Shown: one piece after another, positions 17,318 through 25,896 of the stretch
How positions within the stretch are numbered: position 1 is the stretch's first letter
Layout: the number at the start of each line of letters is the position of its first letter
Source: SG8-30 sp963710135
Lineage (GTDB): Bacteria > Pseudomonadota > Gammaproteobacteria > Steroidobacterales > Steroidobacteraceae
Reading direction: 5' to 3'
DNA length: 64,000 nucleotides
Assembly: GCA_963710135.1 (NCBI GenBank)
Contig: CAVPYY010000006.1
Location: 1,116,001-1,180,000, forward strand
The notes under the pieces: model-generated
Databases searched by the model: none
What the model saw: the letters and a program-made list of their open reading frames with translations, nothing else
What the model was told of the DNA's origin: nothing
Position numbers and translations under genes: made by a program

Positions 17318-18175
17318 CGCGAGCTGCCGCTGAAGCACGGCCCGGAGGTCTCGGCGACGGCCGCGGCCAGGAGGCCACTGCAGTTCGTCGGCCGCGACCT
17401 GCCGAGAGCGCTGCTGTCGATGCTCGAGATTCGCGCGCCGCTGGAGTTCGGCGTGCTGCTCGCCACGCTGCCGACGCTGCGCCACGCGCCGCACGGTGAC
17501 GGCCACCCGGTGCTGCTGTTGCCGGGCTTCGGCGCCGGCGATCTCGAGCCTCGAGCCGTTGCGGCTGTTCCTCAAGACCCGCGGCTACGCGGTCGAGACC
17601 TGGGGACTCGGCAAGAACATCGGCTTCAACCGCCAGTACTCCAGGGTCATCGAGCAGAAGATCCGCTTCATGCACCACAAGGCGGCCGCAAGGTCAGCCT
17701 CTCGGCTGGAGCCTGGGCGGCGTGTTCGCCTTCTACGCCGCCCATGTCGCGCCGGAGTGCGTCCGCTCGGCCATCTCGCTCGGCAGTCCGCTGCGCCTGA
17801 ATCCGGATCACCCGCCGCCATCATCGATACTCGCGCTGTATCGCGCGCTCGAGAACCCGCAGGGCACGCTTGCCGCACCAGGCGCGCAGCCGCTCGCGGC
17901 GATGCGCACGCCACCGCCGGTGCCGTCGACCTGCATCTATTCCGAACACGGACGGCATCGTGCCGCCACACCAGGCCACGCTCGACGGCGATCCGAAGAA
18001 CCACGAGAACATCCGTGTGCCCGGCAGCCACTCGGGGCTGGGCGTGAACTTTCTGGTGTTGTGGATCGTGGCGGACCGTCTGGCCCAGGCGGAAGGGCGC
18101 TGGCACCCATTCCGGCCGACCAGCACCTTCAAGAGCGTATTCAAGGCGACCGATCCAGCGCCGGGGAAGTCCTGA
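17318..18175 (+). pseudogene. Alpha/beta hydrolase, about four frameshifts
   Basis: Segments of one alpha/beta hydrolase of about 285 residues follow the acyltransferase: HPVLLLPGFGAGD (oxyanion region), FLKTRGYAVETWGLGKN, the nucleophile elbow GWSLGGVFA, and a C-terminal TDGIVPPHQ with the acid residue and SHSGLGVN with the catalytic histidine. They lie in different frames, with breaks near 17546, 17683, 17702 and 17943. No clear start codon is visible near 17318, perhaps because of another error. Lipase or esterase activity on the neighbouring acyltransferase's products is inference. It converges on the next gene with 3 bp between them. Confidence 0.65.
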
Positions 18176-18178
18176 CGC

Positions 18179-19437
18179 TCAGGGCTCAACCGGCTGCGAG
18201 CGTACCCAAGCCAGGAACTGCGCCACCCCGTTGACCGCGTGCTCGCAGCGAACAGAGCGCAGCAGGTCGAAGGCGTGCTGGGCGCCGGGAAGCTCGGCGT
18301 AGACGACCGGCTGGCGCGACGCGCGCCTCAGCACGGCGACGAATTCGCGCGCGCCCTCGGGCCAGACCAGCGAATCGTGACTGCCGTGGAGCACGAAAAA
18401 GGGCGGCGCATCGGGCCCCACCTGCGGATCGGCGAGGCACGTCGCCAGTGTGTCCTGATCGGCGCGCGGACTGGACTTCATGACCTGTTTCTCGACAAAG
18501 CCCGGCCGCGCGGCCGTCGCGATCTCGACGCCGTTGTGATCGAGGAAATCGTAGGCTCCGTAGAACGGCACCGCGGCCTGCACCCTCGTGTCGATCTGCT
18601 CGAATCCCGGCTGATAGGCAGGATCGTTGGGCGTGAGCGCCAGGAGCGACGCGAGATGCCCGCCGGCCGAGCCGCCGGTCACCGCGACAAACGACGGATC
18701 GCCGCCATAGTCGGCGATGTGCTCGCGGATCCAGCTGAGCGCGAGCTTGCAGTCGATCAGGTGCGTCGGGAAAGGTCGCCTTCGGACTCAGCCGGTAGTT
18801 GGCGGCCACGCAGACCCATCCCTGGCGGGCCATCTCGTTCATCAACGGCCGCCCCTGCTCCGCCTTGTTGCCGAAACACCCACGCGCCGCCGTGAATCTG
18901 CAGCAGCACCGGGGCAGCCGCTGTCGCCTACCGTGGACGGTAGACGTCGAGCAGGTTGCGCACCCCCGCCGGGCCGTATTGGAGGTCCGCAATCCGCTCG
19001 ACGGCTTCGCTGTCGTTAATCCCGAACGGGTTCGCCCACGCAGCGAGCGGCGCCCCGTCCCTGAGCCCGCGGCCGTGGTCCGCGCCAATGGCCTGCCGGT
19101 AAGCAGGGCCGAGGGATTCCGCGAGAGCCCGCTCGATCGCCTGCCGCGCCGGCCCAGCCCGCACGAACAGCCGCGCCAGCAGGACCCAGCTCGCCAGCAG
19201 CAACCACGCGCCTGCCAGTCCCTGCCAGTGATCGAGCGCGCCCGCCGCTGCGAACACGCCGGTCACGACGGCCGACAGCGCCAGGTGGTGCAAGGGCCAC
19301 TCCGCGATCGGCAAGGCGATGATGAAGTAGAGCGGGCCGAGCTGCGGCGGCCGCCGGCCCTTGATCGAAGCGATGCACACGGCGAGGAACGCCGCCAGCG
19401 TGATCAGCAGATAGACGGTCGCGACATTCATCATCAT
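18179..19437 (-). pseudogene. Membrane-anchored alpha/beta hydrolase (HSL/esterase type), three frameshifts
   Basis: The intact 5' part (18928-19437) encodes about four hydrophobic membrane segments in the first 100 residues, then a soluble stretch ending in RNLLDVYRPR. The hydrolase continues after frame changes near 18925, 18873 and 18764: VLLQIHGGAW (the HGG oxyanion motif), AANYRLSPKA, the serine elbow TGGSAGGHLAS, the acid in HGSHDSLV and the histidine in GAQHAFD. If the breaks are errors, the real protein has about 420 residues and is an esterase tethered to the membrane. The small substrate-side pocket of this class suggests short-chain esters. Confidence 0.7.
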
Positions 19438-19477
19438 TGGCCTTCGGTGTTCAGGCTACGCTACCCTGCATCCAGCC

Positions 19478-20839
19478 ATGGAAGCATCACGGTTCATCCG
19501 GATCCTGGGCCGGCGAGACACGCTGTTCCTCGCGTTCGGCGCCATGATCGGCTGGAGCTGGGTCATGATCGCCGGCCGCTGGGTGCACGACGCCGGCCCG
19601 GTCGGTGCGATGCTGGCCTTCCTGCTCGGCGGCGCGGCGGTGCTGGTGATATCGCTCACCTACGCGGAGCTCGCCTCGGCGATGCCGCAAGCCGGCGGTG
19701 AGCACGTCTACAGCCTGCGCGCGCTCGGATGGTCGGGCTCGTTCTTCTGCACCTGGGCCCTGGTGCTCGGCTACGCAAGTGTCGTGACTTTCGAGGCCGT
19801 CGCGCTGCCCACCGCGATCGAGTACCTCTTTCCCGGCATCCGCGCGGGCTACCTGTGGACCGTCGCCGGCTCCGACGTGCACCTGTCGTTCGTGCTCATC
19901 GGCGCCGCAGGCGCCATCGTCATGACCGCGCTGAACGTCATCGGCGTGCGTTTCGCCGCCGTGGTGCAGACCATCGTGGTCGCGATGATTCTCGGCATCG
20001 GCGCCGTGTTCCTGTTCGGCGCGACCGCCTTCGGCGATCCTGCGCGGCTGGTGCCGCCGTTCGCGAGCGAGGGCGTGGGCTTCCTCGGGGTACTGGTCAT
20101 GACCCCGACGCTGTTCGTCGGCTTCGACGTGATCCCCCAGGCGGCCGAGGAAATCAAACTTCCCTTCAAGGCGCTCGGCGCGCTGCTGGTGCTGTCCGTG
20201 GCGATGGCGACCGCCTGGTACATGCTGGTGGTGTTGGGCGTCTCACTGGGACTGGAGGGCCCCGCGCTGGTCGAGCCACTCAGCACCGCGGCGGCGGCGG
20301 CGGCGACGTGGGACAACGGCTGGGCCGGCCCGGCGCTGGTGATTGCCGGCATCGGCGGCATCCTGACGAGCTGGAACGCATTCATCCTGGGCGCCTCGCG
20401 GGCGGTATTCGCCATGGCGGAATCGGGAATGCTGCCGCGCTTTCTCGGCAGGCTGCATCCGCGCACCCGCACGCCCGTGAACGCCATCCTGCTGATCGGT
20501 GTCCTGTCGGTGATCGCGCCATTCTTCGGCCGCAGCCTGCTGGTCTGGCTGATCGACGCCGGCAGTTTCGCAGTGGTGATCGCCTATGGCCTGGTCGCGG
20601 CCAGCTTCCTGGTGCTCCGGCGGCGCGAGCCGGACCTGCCGCGCCCGTACCGCGCCGGCAAGGGCGAAACGGTGGGCTGGATTGCGCTCGCCGCCGCCGT
20701 GGCGATCGGCCTGCTGTTCCTGCCGTGGAGCCCCGCCGCGCTGATCTGGCCTTACGAGTGGATCATCGTCGGCGGCTGGATATTGCTCGGCACGGCGTTG
20801 CTGCTGGCGGCGAAAGCGGAGAAGCGCGACCCGCATTGA
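19478..20839 (+). CDS. APC-superfamily amino acid permease
   Basis: A 453-residue inner-membrane transporter with about twelve hydrophobic helices. The first helix contains the unwound GAMIGWSW motif typical of APC proteins, where substrate binds. Helix 6 has the region GFDVIPQAAEEIK, and a conserved cytoplasmic loop reads RAVFAMAESGMLP. Secondary import of an amino acid or polyamine with a cation is the family role; the substrate cannot be told from sequence. It starts 40 bp from the divergent membrane hydrolase gene and converges with cdd, 16 bp away. Confidence 0.85.
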   Translation: MEASRFIRILGRRDTLFLAFGAMIGWSWVMIAGRWVHDAGPVGAMLAFLLGGAAVLVISLTYAELASAMPQAGGEHVYSLRALGWSGSFFCTWALVLGYASVVTFEAVALPTAIEYLFPGIRAGYLWTVAGSDVHLSFVLIGAAGAIVMTALNVIGVRFAAVVQTIVVAMILGIGAVFLFGATAFGDPARLVPPFASEGVGFLGVLVMTPTLFVGFDVIPQAAEEIKLPFKALGALLVLSVAMATAWYMLVVLGVSLGLEGPALVEPLSTAAAAAATWDNGWAGPALVIAGIGGILTSWNAFILGASRAVFAMAESGMLPRFLGRLHPRTRTPVNAILLIGVLSVIAPFFGRSLLVWLIDAGSFAVVIAYGLVAASFLVLRRREPDLPRPYRAGKGETVGWIALAAAVAIGLLFLPWSPAALIWPYEWIIVGGWILLGTALLLAAKAEKRDPH

Positions 20840-20855
20840 ACACGGGACACGACGG

Positions 20856-21308
20856 TCATCCCTCGACCGGCGGAAACTCGAACGAGTACGGCAGCAGCGC
20901 CCCGATGCTCCGGGTCACCTGGCCCTCGACTCGCGACACGAAATGCACCGCGATCTCGGCATCCCGCGCGAACTCGCGGATCCGTTGCCGGCAACCACCA
21001 CAGGGCGGGGCCGGGCGACGCCGCCCGAGGCGGTCCTCGGCGTGCACGGCGATTTCCGCGATGCGAAAGCCGGCGCCCTCCTGGGCGACCCCGGCGGAGA
21101 TGGCGCTCGATTCCGCGCAGCAGCCCAGCGGGAAGGCCGCGTTCTCGACATTGCAGCCGGTGTACACGGCACCACTGGTGGCGCGGATCGCCGCGCCGAC
21201 TTTCAGCTGAGAGTATGGTGCGTGGGCCTGCTTGCTGGCCGCTGCGGCCGCGGTATACAACTGGTCGCGTCCCGGCGCCGCGGCGCCCGTCTCCGGTTGC
21301 TGGCTCAT
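20856..21308 (-). CDS. cdd: Cytidine deaminase
   Basis: The 150-residue homotetrameric-type enzyme deaminates cytidine and deoxycytidine to uridine and deoxyuridine. The substrate-binding CNVENAAFPLGCCAE holds one zinc cysteine and the catalytic glutamate, and PPCGGCRQ holds the other two zinc ligands. It complements the deo operon by producing deoxyuridine for DeoA, but is encoded 7 kb away as a single gene. Confidence 0.92.
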   Translation of the reverse strand: MSQQPETGAAAPGRDQLYTAAAAASKQAHAPYSQLKVGAAIRATSGAVYTGCNVENAAFPLGCCAESSAISAGVAQEGAGFRIAEIAVHAEDRLGRRRPAPPCGGCRQRIREFARDAEIAVHFVSRVEGQVTRSIGALLPYSFEFPPVEG

Positions 21309-21341
21309 TCTGGTCGCCCCGAGCCGCGCAGCTGACCGACC

Positions 21342-21800
21342 CTACTGCCTGGCCAGCTCCGAAAACAACCGCTCTGGCAAATGAGCCCGGATCTGGGCCG
21401 GCGTCATGCCGACGAGATTGAAGGCGAACTCCGATTCGACCCGCTTGCTCGACTCGGCGTCCAGCGACGCGCGCAGCATCCCGAGAAACTCAGGCGCCGC
21501 AACCAGCACCAGGTGATCCAATTCGCCCTTCGCGCGCGCCCCGGCGATGCGCCCGGCGAGCAGCCTGGCAAAATTCATGGCCGCGCGCTCCTTGGGGCTT
21601 TCCTGCTGCCCGAGCGCATGGCTGCCGACCCCCGCATTCCTGAAAGCGCGTCCGGGGCGATCGCTCGCCAGATCGCGCTCCCGCACCCGGCCTTCCGGAT
21701 GAGTGAAATCCTCACGCTCCTCGAGCGGACCGACCGGCGACATCGCGTTGAAGATCCGCGCCGAACCGCTGTCCGCAACCACGACCCAGGTGTTCGACAT
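21342..21800 (-). CDS. Host attachment family protein
   Basis: A 152-residue protein of the family first named for Agrobacterium attachment to host cells. It begins WVVVADSGSARIF, typical for the family, and has a conserved FARLLAGRIAGARAKGELD and LVLVAAPEFLGMLR. The fold is nuclease- or eRF1-like, but biochemical function is unknown and the name says little in a free-living organism. AGAGGAGT precedes the ATG at 21800; the longer open frame upstream has no support. Confidence 0.8.
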   Translation of the reverse strand: MSNTWVVVADSGSARIFNAMSPVGPLEEREDFTHPEGRVRERDLASDRPGRAFRNAGVGSHALGQQESPKERAAMNFARLLAGRIAGARAKGELDHLVLVAAPEFLGMLRASLDAESSKRVESEFAFNLVGMTPAQIRAHLPERLFSELARQ

Positions 21801-22020
21801 GTCACGACTCCTCTGATGGTCCGATACGGCGTCGTCAGCGACGACGCGTCGAGGCTGCACGCCTCCTGCCATTACCATACGCTCATTGGCCACCGGCGTC
21901 GTGCGTGAATCCCCCGGGATCCACCGCCCTGCGGCCGGCGTCGGACTCGAGCGCATCCGCCAGCGGCCGCGCATCGAACCCTTGGATCGTCGGGGACGAC
22001 CTCCTCGCGCGGAGCTTCGC

Positions 22021-23148
22021 ATGGACTCTCTCAGCCAGATTGCGCTTGGCGCAGCCGTCGGCACCGCGGTGCTCGGCCGGCGTGTCGGCGCCAAGGCGGC
22101 CGTCTGGGGCGCCGTGTGCGGCACGCTGCCGGACCTCGACGTATTGATCAGCCATGGCGACCCGGTGCGCGACTTCACCTTCCACCGGGCCGAGAGCCAC
22201 GCGTTGTTCTGGCTGACCGTCGCCGCGCCGGCGCTCGCGTGGCTGGTCTGGCGCATGCATCGCAGCGCGGCTGCGGGCTATCGCCACTGGCTGCTGCTGG
22301 TCTGGGCGGCGCTCGTCACTCATCCACTGCTCGATGCATTCACCGTTTACGGGACGCAGATCTTCCTGCCCTTCAGCGACTATCCGGTCGGGCTTGGCAG
22401 CATCTTCATCATCGATCCGCTGTACACGGTCCCGCTCGTGGCAGGCGTCATCATTGCGCTGGCCCTGCGGCGGCACAGTGCGCAGAAGGCCGCCTGGGCC
22501 AACGCGGCCGGTCTCGCGCTCAGCACGCTGTACCTCGGCTGGACGGTCGCGGCACAGGCTCACGTCGAGGGCGTCGTGCACCGCACGCTCGGCACGAGCG
22601 GGCTGGCCGATGGGCGGATTCTGGTCACCCCGACGCCGTTCAACACCCTGCTGTGGCGCGTCGTCACCATGGATGACGACGGCTATCACGAGGGCTTCTA
22701 CTCGCTGCTCGACGAGCGCCCCGAGATCGCGTTCCAGTACCACCCCAGCGCGAACGCCGCGCTCGAGGGGTTGCGGGATGACTGGACCGTGCAGCGGCTG
22801 GCGTGGTTCTCCAAGGGCTTCTACGCGGTGGCGTTGCAGCAGGCCGAGGCCGCGCCGCCCGCCGCCTCGAGCCTGCTGCTGCCGGACGCCCGGGCCGCGG
22901 CGAGCGCCCACGTCGGGCCGGGCACGCCGGTCGTGATGTCCGATCTGCGCATGGGGCAGACGCCGTGGTTCGCGTTCTCCTTCATCGTCGGCCGGGCCAC
23001 GGAACGCGGCGTTGCAGCCGTGCCGGCAGCACAACTGCCATCGCACAGGCCCCCCGCTGAGGCGCTCGGCTGGCTGTGGCGCCGCATTCACGATGAGCAT
23101 GCCGGCCCGCCCCTCGCCACCGGGCAGAATGTGGATATCCTTGACTAA
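22021..23148 (+). CDS. Membrane-bound metal-dependent hydrolase (DUF457/YdjM-like)
   Basis: A 375-residue protein. The N-terminal half (about 1-180) has four or five membrane helices and the family's conserved residues: MDSLSQIALGAAVG at the start, GTLPDLDVL, HRAESHALF and THPLLDAFTVYG. These histidines and aspartates probably bind metal. The C-terminal half (about 190-375) is soluble and less conserved. The substrate is unknown. The ATG at 22021 matches the family start; the frame is open upstream without similarity. A strong promoter for dps begins inside its last codons. Confidence 0.8.
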   Translation: MDSLSQIALGAAVGTAVLGRRVGAKAAVWGAVCGTLPDLDVLISHGDPVRDFTFHRAESHALFWLTVAAPALAWLVWRMHRSAAAGYRHWLLLVWAALVTHPLLDAFTVYGTQIFLPFSDYPVGLGSIFIIDPLYTVPLVAGVIIALALRRHSAQKAAWANAAGLALSTLYLGWTVAAQAHVEGVVHRTLGTSGLADGRILVTPTPFNTLLWRVVTMDDDGYHEGFYSLLDERPEIAFQYHPSANAALEGLRDDWTVQRLAWFSKGFYAVALQQAEAAPPAASSLLLPDARAAASAHVGPGTPVVMSDLRMGQTPWFAFSFIVGRATERGVAAVPAAQLPSHRPPAEALGWLWRRIHDEHAGPPLATGQNVDILD

Positions 23149-23169
23149 TCTCTTTGAATTTGTTATAGT
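23141..23169 (+). promoter_or_regulatory. Sigma-70 promoter of dps
   Basis: TTGACT (23141-23146) and TATAGT (23164-23169) are separated by exactly 17 bp in an AT-rich pocket that stands out from the GC-rich surroundings. Transcription would begin near 23176, about 150 nt before dps. Confidence 0.75.
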
Positions 23170-23175
23170 TTTCCC

Positions 23176-23328
23176 ACGTTGACGGAGCGAAACAGCTCCG
23201 CACATGGCGGATTCGGCCCCTCTGCGGCCACGCATCCGCCTCGCTGCCCACCGTCAAGTATTGGCGAGGCGCCCGCCGCAAGGCGGACGCTGTGAGGCAT
23301 TACTCACCCCGACGCAAGGAGCTACCCC
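23176..23328 (+). other. Long structured 5' leader of dps
   Basis: This untranslated leader of about 150 nt contains several exact pairings: TTGACGG (23179-23185) with CCGTCAA (23251-23257), CGGAGC (23183-23188) with GCTCCG (23195-23200), GGCGGAT (23206-23212) with ATCCGCC (23234-23240), CCGCC with GGCGG around a GCAA loop near 23274-23286, and GTGAG with CTCAC near 23292-23306. The first two share bases and cannot both form fully. No matching RNA family comes to mind. Confidence 0.5.
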
Positions 23329-23838
23329 ATGAGCACCGCTCAAGTACTCAAGGCCACCGTACGCACCCAGAACCCCGGCAACGGCATCGCTGCCGCCGAT
23401 TCCCGCAAGCTCGCCGAGGGTTTGTCTCGCGCCCTGTCCGACACTTACGTTCTCTACGTGAAGACCCAGGGTTTTCACTGGAACGTGGTCGGGCCCCTGT
23501 TCCACGGCCTGCACAAGCTCACCGAGGAGCAGTACACGGCGCTCGCCGAGGCGACCGACGAACTGGCAGAGCGGATCCGTGCGCTCGGCCACCCGGCCCC
23601 GGCAGGTCTTGCAGTCTTCATGAAGATGACGAGGCTCGAGGAAATGGACGGGCAGCTGTCCGCCGAGCAGATGGCGACGGCACTCGTCGCGGATCATGAG
23701 ACCGTGTCCAGGAGCTTCCGCGAGCTGGTCGGCGCTGCGGAGAAGGCCGGCGACGTCGTGACCGCAGACCTGCTGACGCGGCGCATCGAGGACCACGAGG
23801 AAGCGGCATGGATGCTGCGCTCGATCGTCGCCAGGTAA
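23329..23838 (+). CDS. dps: Dps-family ferritin-like DNA-protection protein
   Basis: A 169-residue Dps protein, which assembles into a dodecamer that oxidises and stores iron and binds DNA under starvation or peroxide stress. The inter-subunit ferroxidase ligands are visible in TQGFHWNVVGPLFHGLH and in the following helix (ATDELAERIRALG). The N-terminus before the ferritin fold (about 25 residues, with Lys and Arg) could contact DNA. AAGGAG precedes the ATG. It has its own strong promoter and a structured leader. Confidence 0.93.
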   Translation: MSTAQVLKATVRTQNPGNGIAAADSRKLAEGLSRALSDTYVLYVKTQGFHWNVVGPLFHGLHKLTEEQYTALAEATDELAERIRALGHPAPAGLAVFMKMTRLEEMDGQLSAEQMATALVADHETVSRSFRELVGAAEKAGDVVTADLLTRRIEDHEEAAWMLRSIVAR

Positions 23839-23883
23839 CACGGCACGCCGTCCAGCAATTCATCGCAGAACATAGGAGACGAC

Positions 23884-24168
23884 ATGAATCGGGAACAGAC
23901 AGTAGAGAAACTCAAGACCAAGCTTGACCAGTGGAACGCGGACCTCGACGACATGGAGGCGCGGGCACGCAAGGCCCGGGAAGAAGGGCGCGCCGAGGCC
24001 GAGCAGACCATCGAGGACCTCAAGCGCAAGCGCGAGAAGGCGCGTGGTCAGCTCGAGCAACTGAAGAGCGCCAGCGACAATGCATTCAGCGACATGTTGA
24101 AGGGCATCGAGAATGGCTGGAAGGAAGTCACCCAGTCGTTCGAACAGGCCAAGAAGCGCTACCACTGA
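23884..24168 (+). CDS. Small coiled-coil protein of unknown function
   Basis: A 94-residue, strongly charged protein with a heptad-rich helix over most of its length (from VEKLKTKLDQWNADLDD to KARGQLEQLKSA). It has no signal peptide or membrane segment. AGGAGA precedes the ATG at 23884. It lies 45 bp after dps and before an intrinsic terminator, so the two are probably co-transcribed, and a stress-related role is inference. I do not recognise a named family. Confidence 0.75.
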   Translation: MNREQTVEKLKTKLDQWNADLDDMEARARKAREEGRAEAEQTIEDLKRKREKARGQLEQLKSASDNAFSDMLKGIENGWKEVTQSFEQAKKRYH

Positions 24169-24183
24169 GAATGATTCTGGAGA

Positions 24184-24206
24184 GGGCCCCCGTCGGGGCC
24201 CTTTTT
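24184..24206 (+). terminator. Rho-independent terminator of the dps transcript
   Basis: The stem GGGCCCC/GGGGCCC with a 4-nt loop is followed directly by TTTTT. It ends the dps plus coiled-coil gene unit. Confidence 0.9.
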
Positions 24207-24289
24207 GCGTCTGGCGGTTTCACCGGATGTCGGGTGCAGGCACAGGTCCTACAGTTGGCGGGTCTCGCTCAGCGACCGGGAGAACGGTG

Positions 24290-25093
24290 ATGACGGCGTA
24301 CTTCGAATCAGATGGCGTGAAGATCGCCTATGACGATATCGGGGACGGCGAACCCTTGCTGCTGCTGCACGGCTTCGCCGCTGACCGCCGGCTGAACTGG
24401 CGCATCACGGGTTGGTACGAACTGTTCAGGAAGGCGGGCTATCGCGTCATCGCCGCCGATGCGCGCGGTCATGGGCAGAGTTCCAAGCCGAGCGATCCGG
24501 AAGCGTATCGGCCCGAGGGCATTGCGGGAGACACGCTGCGACTCATGGCTCATCTCGGGCTGCGCAAAGCGCATGTCTTCGGATACTCCATGGGGGGCCG
24601 CAACGCGGCATGGCTGCTCGGCAAGCACCCGACGCGGTTCCATTCGGTGATCATCGGCGGCGCGGGCATGAACGTGCTGCCGCCGGCGGCCGCGGCCCGC
24701 TGGCAGAAGCGCGGCTACGCGCTCACGGCCGACAATCGCAAGACCCGCTCGCTCGCCATCCCCAGCATGGAGAAGCTCTACCACCGCGCGACGAAGTCCG
24801 GCGGGCGCATGGGCGCCCTCGCCGCCTGCCTGCTCGGCTCCTTCCCGAACCTGCCCGCGTCTGCGTTCAAGCGCGCCTTCACGCCCACGCTGGTGATCTG
24901 TGGCGAGCGGGACACCACCTCGGGCAGCCCGGTGCCGCTGGCGGATGCGATTCCGGGCGCCAGGGCCGTCATCGTGCCGGGCAAGACGCATGTGTCCGTG
25001 ATGACCGACCCCTTCTTCAAGGGCGCGGTCATGGGCTTCCTCGGCACACGCTGGAAGAAGACGCCGGCGCGCCGGCGCAGGTCACGCGCGTAG
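24290..25093 (+). CDS. Alpha/beta hydrolase
   Basis: A 267-residue soluble hydrolase. It has the oxyanion-region LLLLHGFAADRR, the conserved DARGHGQSSKP, the serine elbow FGYSMGGRNA near residue 100, the acid in CGERDTTSG and the histidine in GKTHVSVM. Family members are esterases, haloperoxidase-like enzymes or C-C hydrolases; nothing selects among these. The C-terminus is basic (RRRRSRA). The ATG at 24290 is preceded by GGGAGA; an overlapping GTG one codon earlier is possible. Confidence 0.85.
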   Translation: MTAYFESDGVKIAYDDIGDGEPLLLLHGFAADRRLNWRITGWYELFRKAGYRVIAADARGHGQSSKPSDPEAYRPEGIAGDTLRLMAHLGLRKAHVFGYSMGGRNAAWLLGKHPTRFHSVIIGGAGMNVLPPAAAARWQKRGYALTADNRKTRSLAIPSMEKLYHRATKSGGRMGALAACLLGSFPNLPASAFKRAFTPTLVICGERDTTSGSPVPLADAIPGARAVIVPGKTHVSVMTDPFFKGAVMGFLGTRWKKTPARRRRSRA

Positions 25094-25097
25094 CCGC

Positions 25098-25508
25098 CTA
25101 CCCGGCGGGCCGCCAGCCGCCCAGCTGCTTGTCGTACAGGTCCAGCCGGTCGTAGGCCCGCCAGTACTCGATAATGGTGCCATTCTCTATTCTGTACTCG
25201 GTCATGCCGAAGAACGCGACGGGCTTGCCGGTCGGCTTGTGCACGGCCCGCACGCTGCCGCGAACGGCCACGGTATCGCCCTGGGCGATGACACTCTCGA
25301 CCGTGAGGCGGTAGTCCTCATAGACCTCCCACACGTACGCCGAGAACGCCGCCACCTGGTCGCGGCCACGCACCACATCCGCCAGGCCCGGGCCGTGACC
25401 GACGACATCCGCATGCAGATGCTGGCGCAGGAACTCCAGGTTGCGGCGATTGAAGACCTCATCGTAATAGCGGCGCATCAGCGCGGCATTGGCTTCGGGC
25501 GTGTCCAT
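25098..25508 (-). CDS. SnoaL-like/NTF2-fold protein
   Basis: A 136-residue protein with the SnoaL-like polyketide-cyclase fold: RRYYDEVFNRRNLEFLRQ at the start, HGPGLADVVRGRDQVAAF, and the terminal strands FFGMTEYRIENGTIIEYW. Members are small hydrolases or isomerases, or non-catalytic; function is not assigned. An ATG six codons upstream (25526) is an alternative start. It converges with the alpha/beta hydrolase gene, 4 bp away. Confidence 0.75.
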   Translation of the reverse strand: MDTPEANAALMRRYYDEVFNRRNLEFLRQHLHADVVGHGPGLADVVRGRDQVAAFSAYVWEVYEDYRLTVESVIAQGDTVAVRGSVRAVHKPTGKPVAFFGMTEYRIENGTIIEYWRAYDRLDLYDKQLGGWRPAG

Positions 25509-25626
25509 GGCGCAACGATGCGACATAGGCATTCGCCGGGCAAGGCCCGCGGGACGCTTTGACGGCAAGACGGTCACCGCCATACTTGGCGCGTGGCCGC
25601 GATACCCGCGCCCGGAGCCGCGCCGA

Positions 25627-25884
25627 ATGACGCCATCGACCCCGCTGCTGCTCGTCACCCTCGCGGTCTTCGTGGTGAACCTGCCTTTCGGCTTCTGGCG
25701 CGCGGGCCTGCGCAAGCTGTCGCCCGCATGGTTCGTCGCGATCCACGCGCCGGTGCCCCTGGTCATCGCCATGCGCTGGGCCGCCGAACTGCCGTTTCGC
25801 TGGAGCACCCTGCCGCTGTTCGTCGCGGCGTATTTCGCCGGACAGTGGGCCGGGGCGCGCATCAGGCAGCGCCGGACGGCCTGA
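25627..25884 (+). CDS. Small two- or three-helix membrane protein
   Basis: An 85-residue hydrophobic protein with membrane segments at about 5-22, 33-50 and 60-76 and a basic C-terminus (RIRQRRTA). The motif NLPFGFWRAGLRKLSPAW between the first two helices recalls small uncharacterised conserved membrane proteins. No function can be given. Conserved-looking sequence starts at the ATG at 25627. Confidence 0.65.
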   Translation: MTPSTPLLLVTLAVFVVNLPFGFWRAGLRKLSPAWFVAIHAPVPLVIAMRWAAELPFRWSTLPLFVAAYFAGQWAGARIRQRRTA

Positions 25885-25896
25885 CGGTCGGTGGCC

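Noticed and set aside
16740..18930. Programmed ribosomal frameshifting in the acyltransferase and hydrolase genes
   Set aside because: There are about 13 shifts in mixed directions without slippery sequences or downstream structures, far from any known programmed case.
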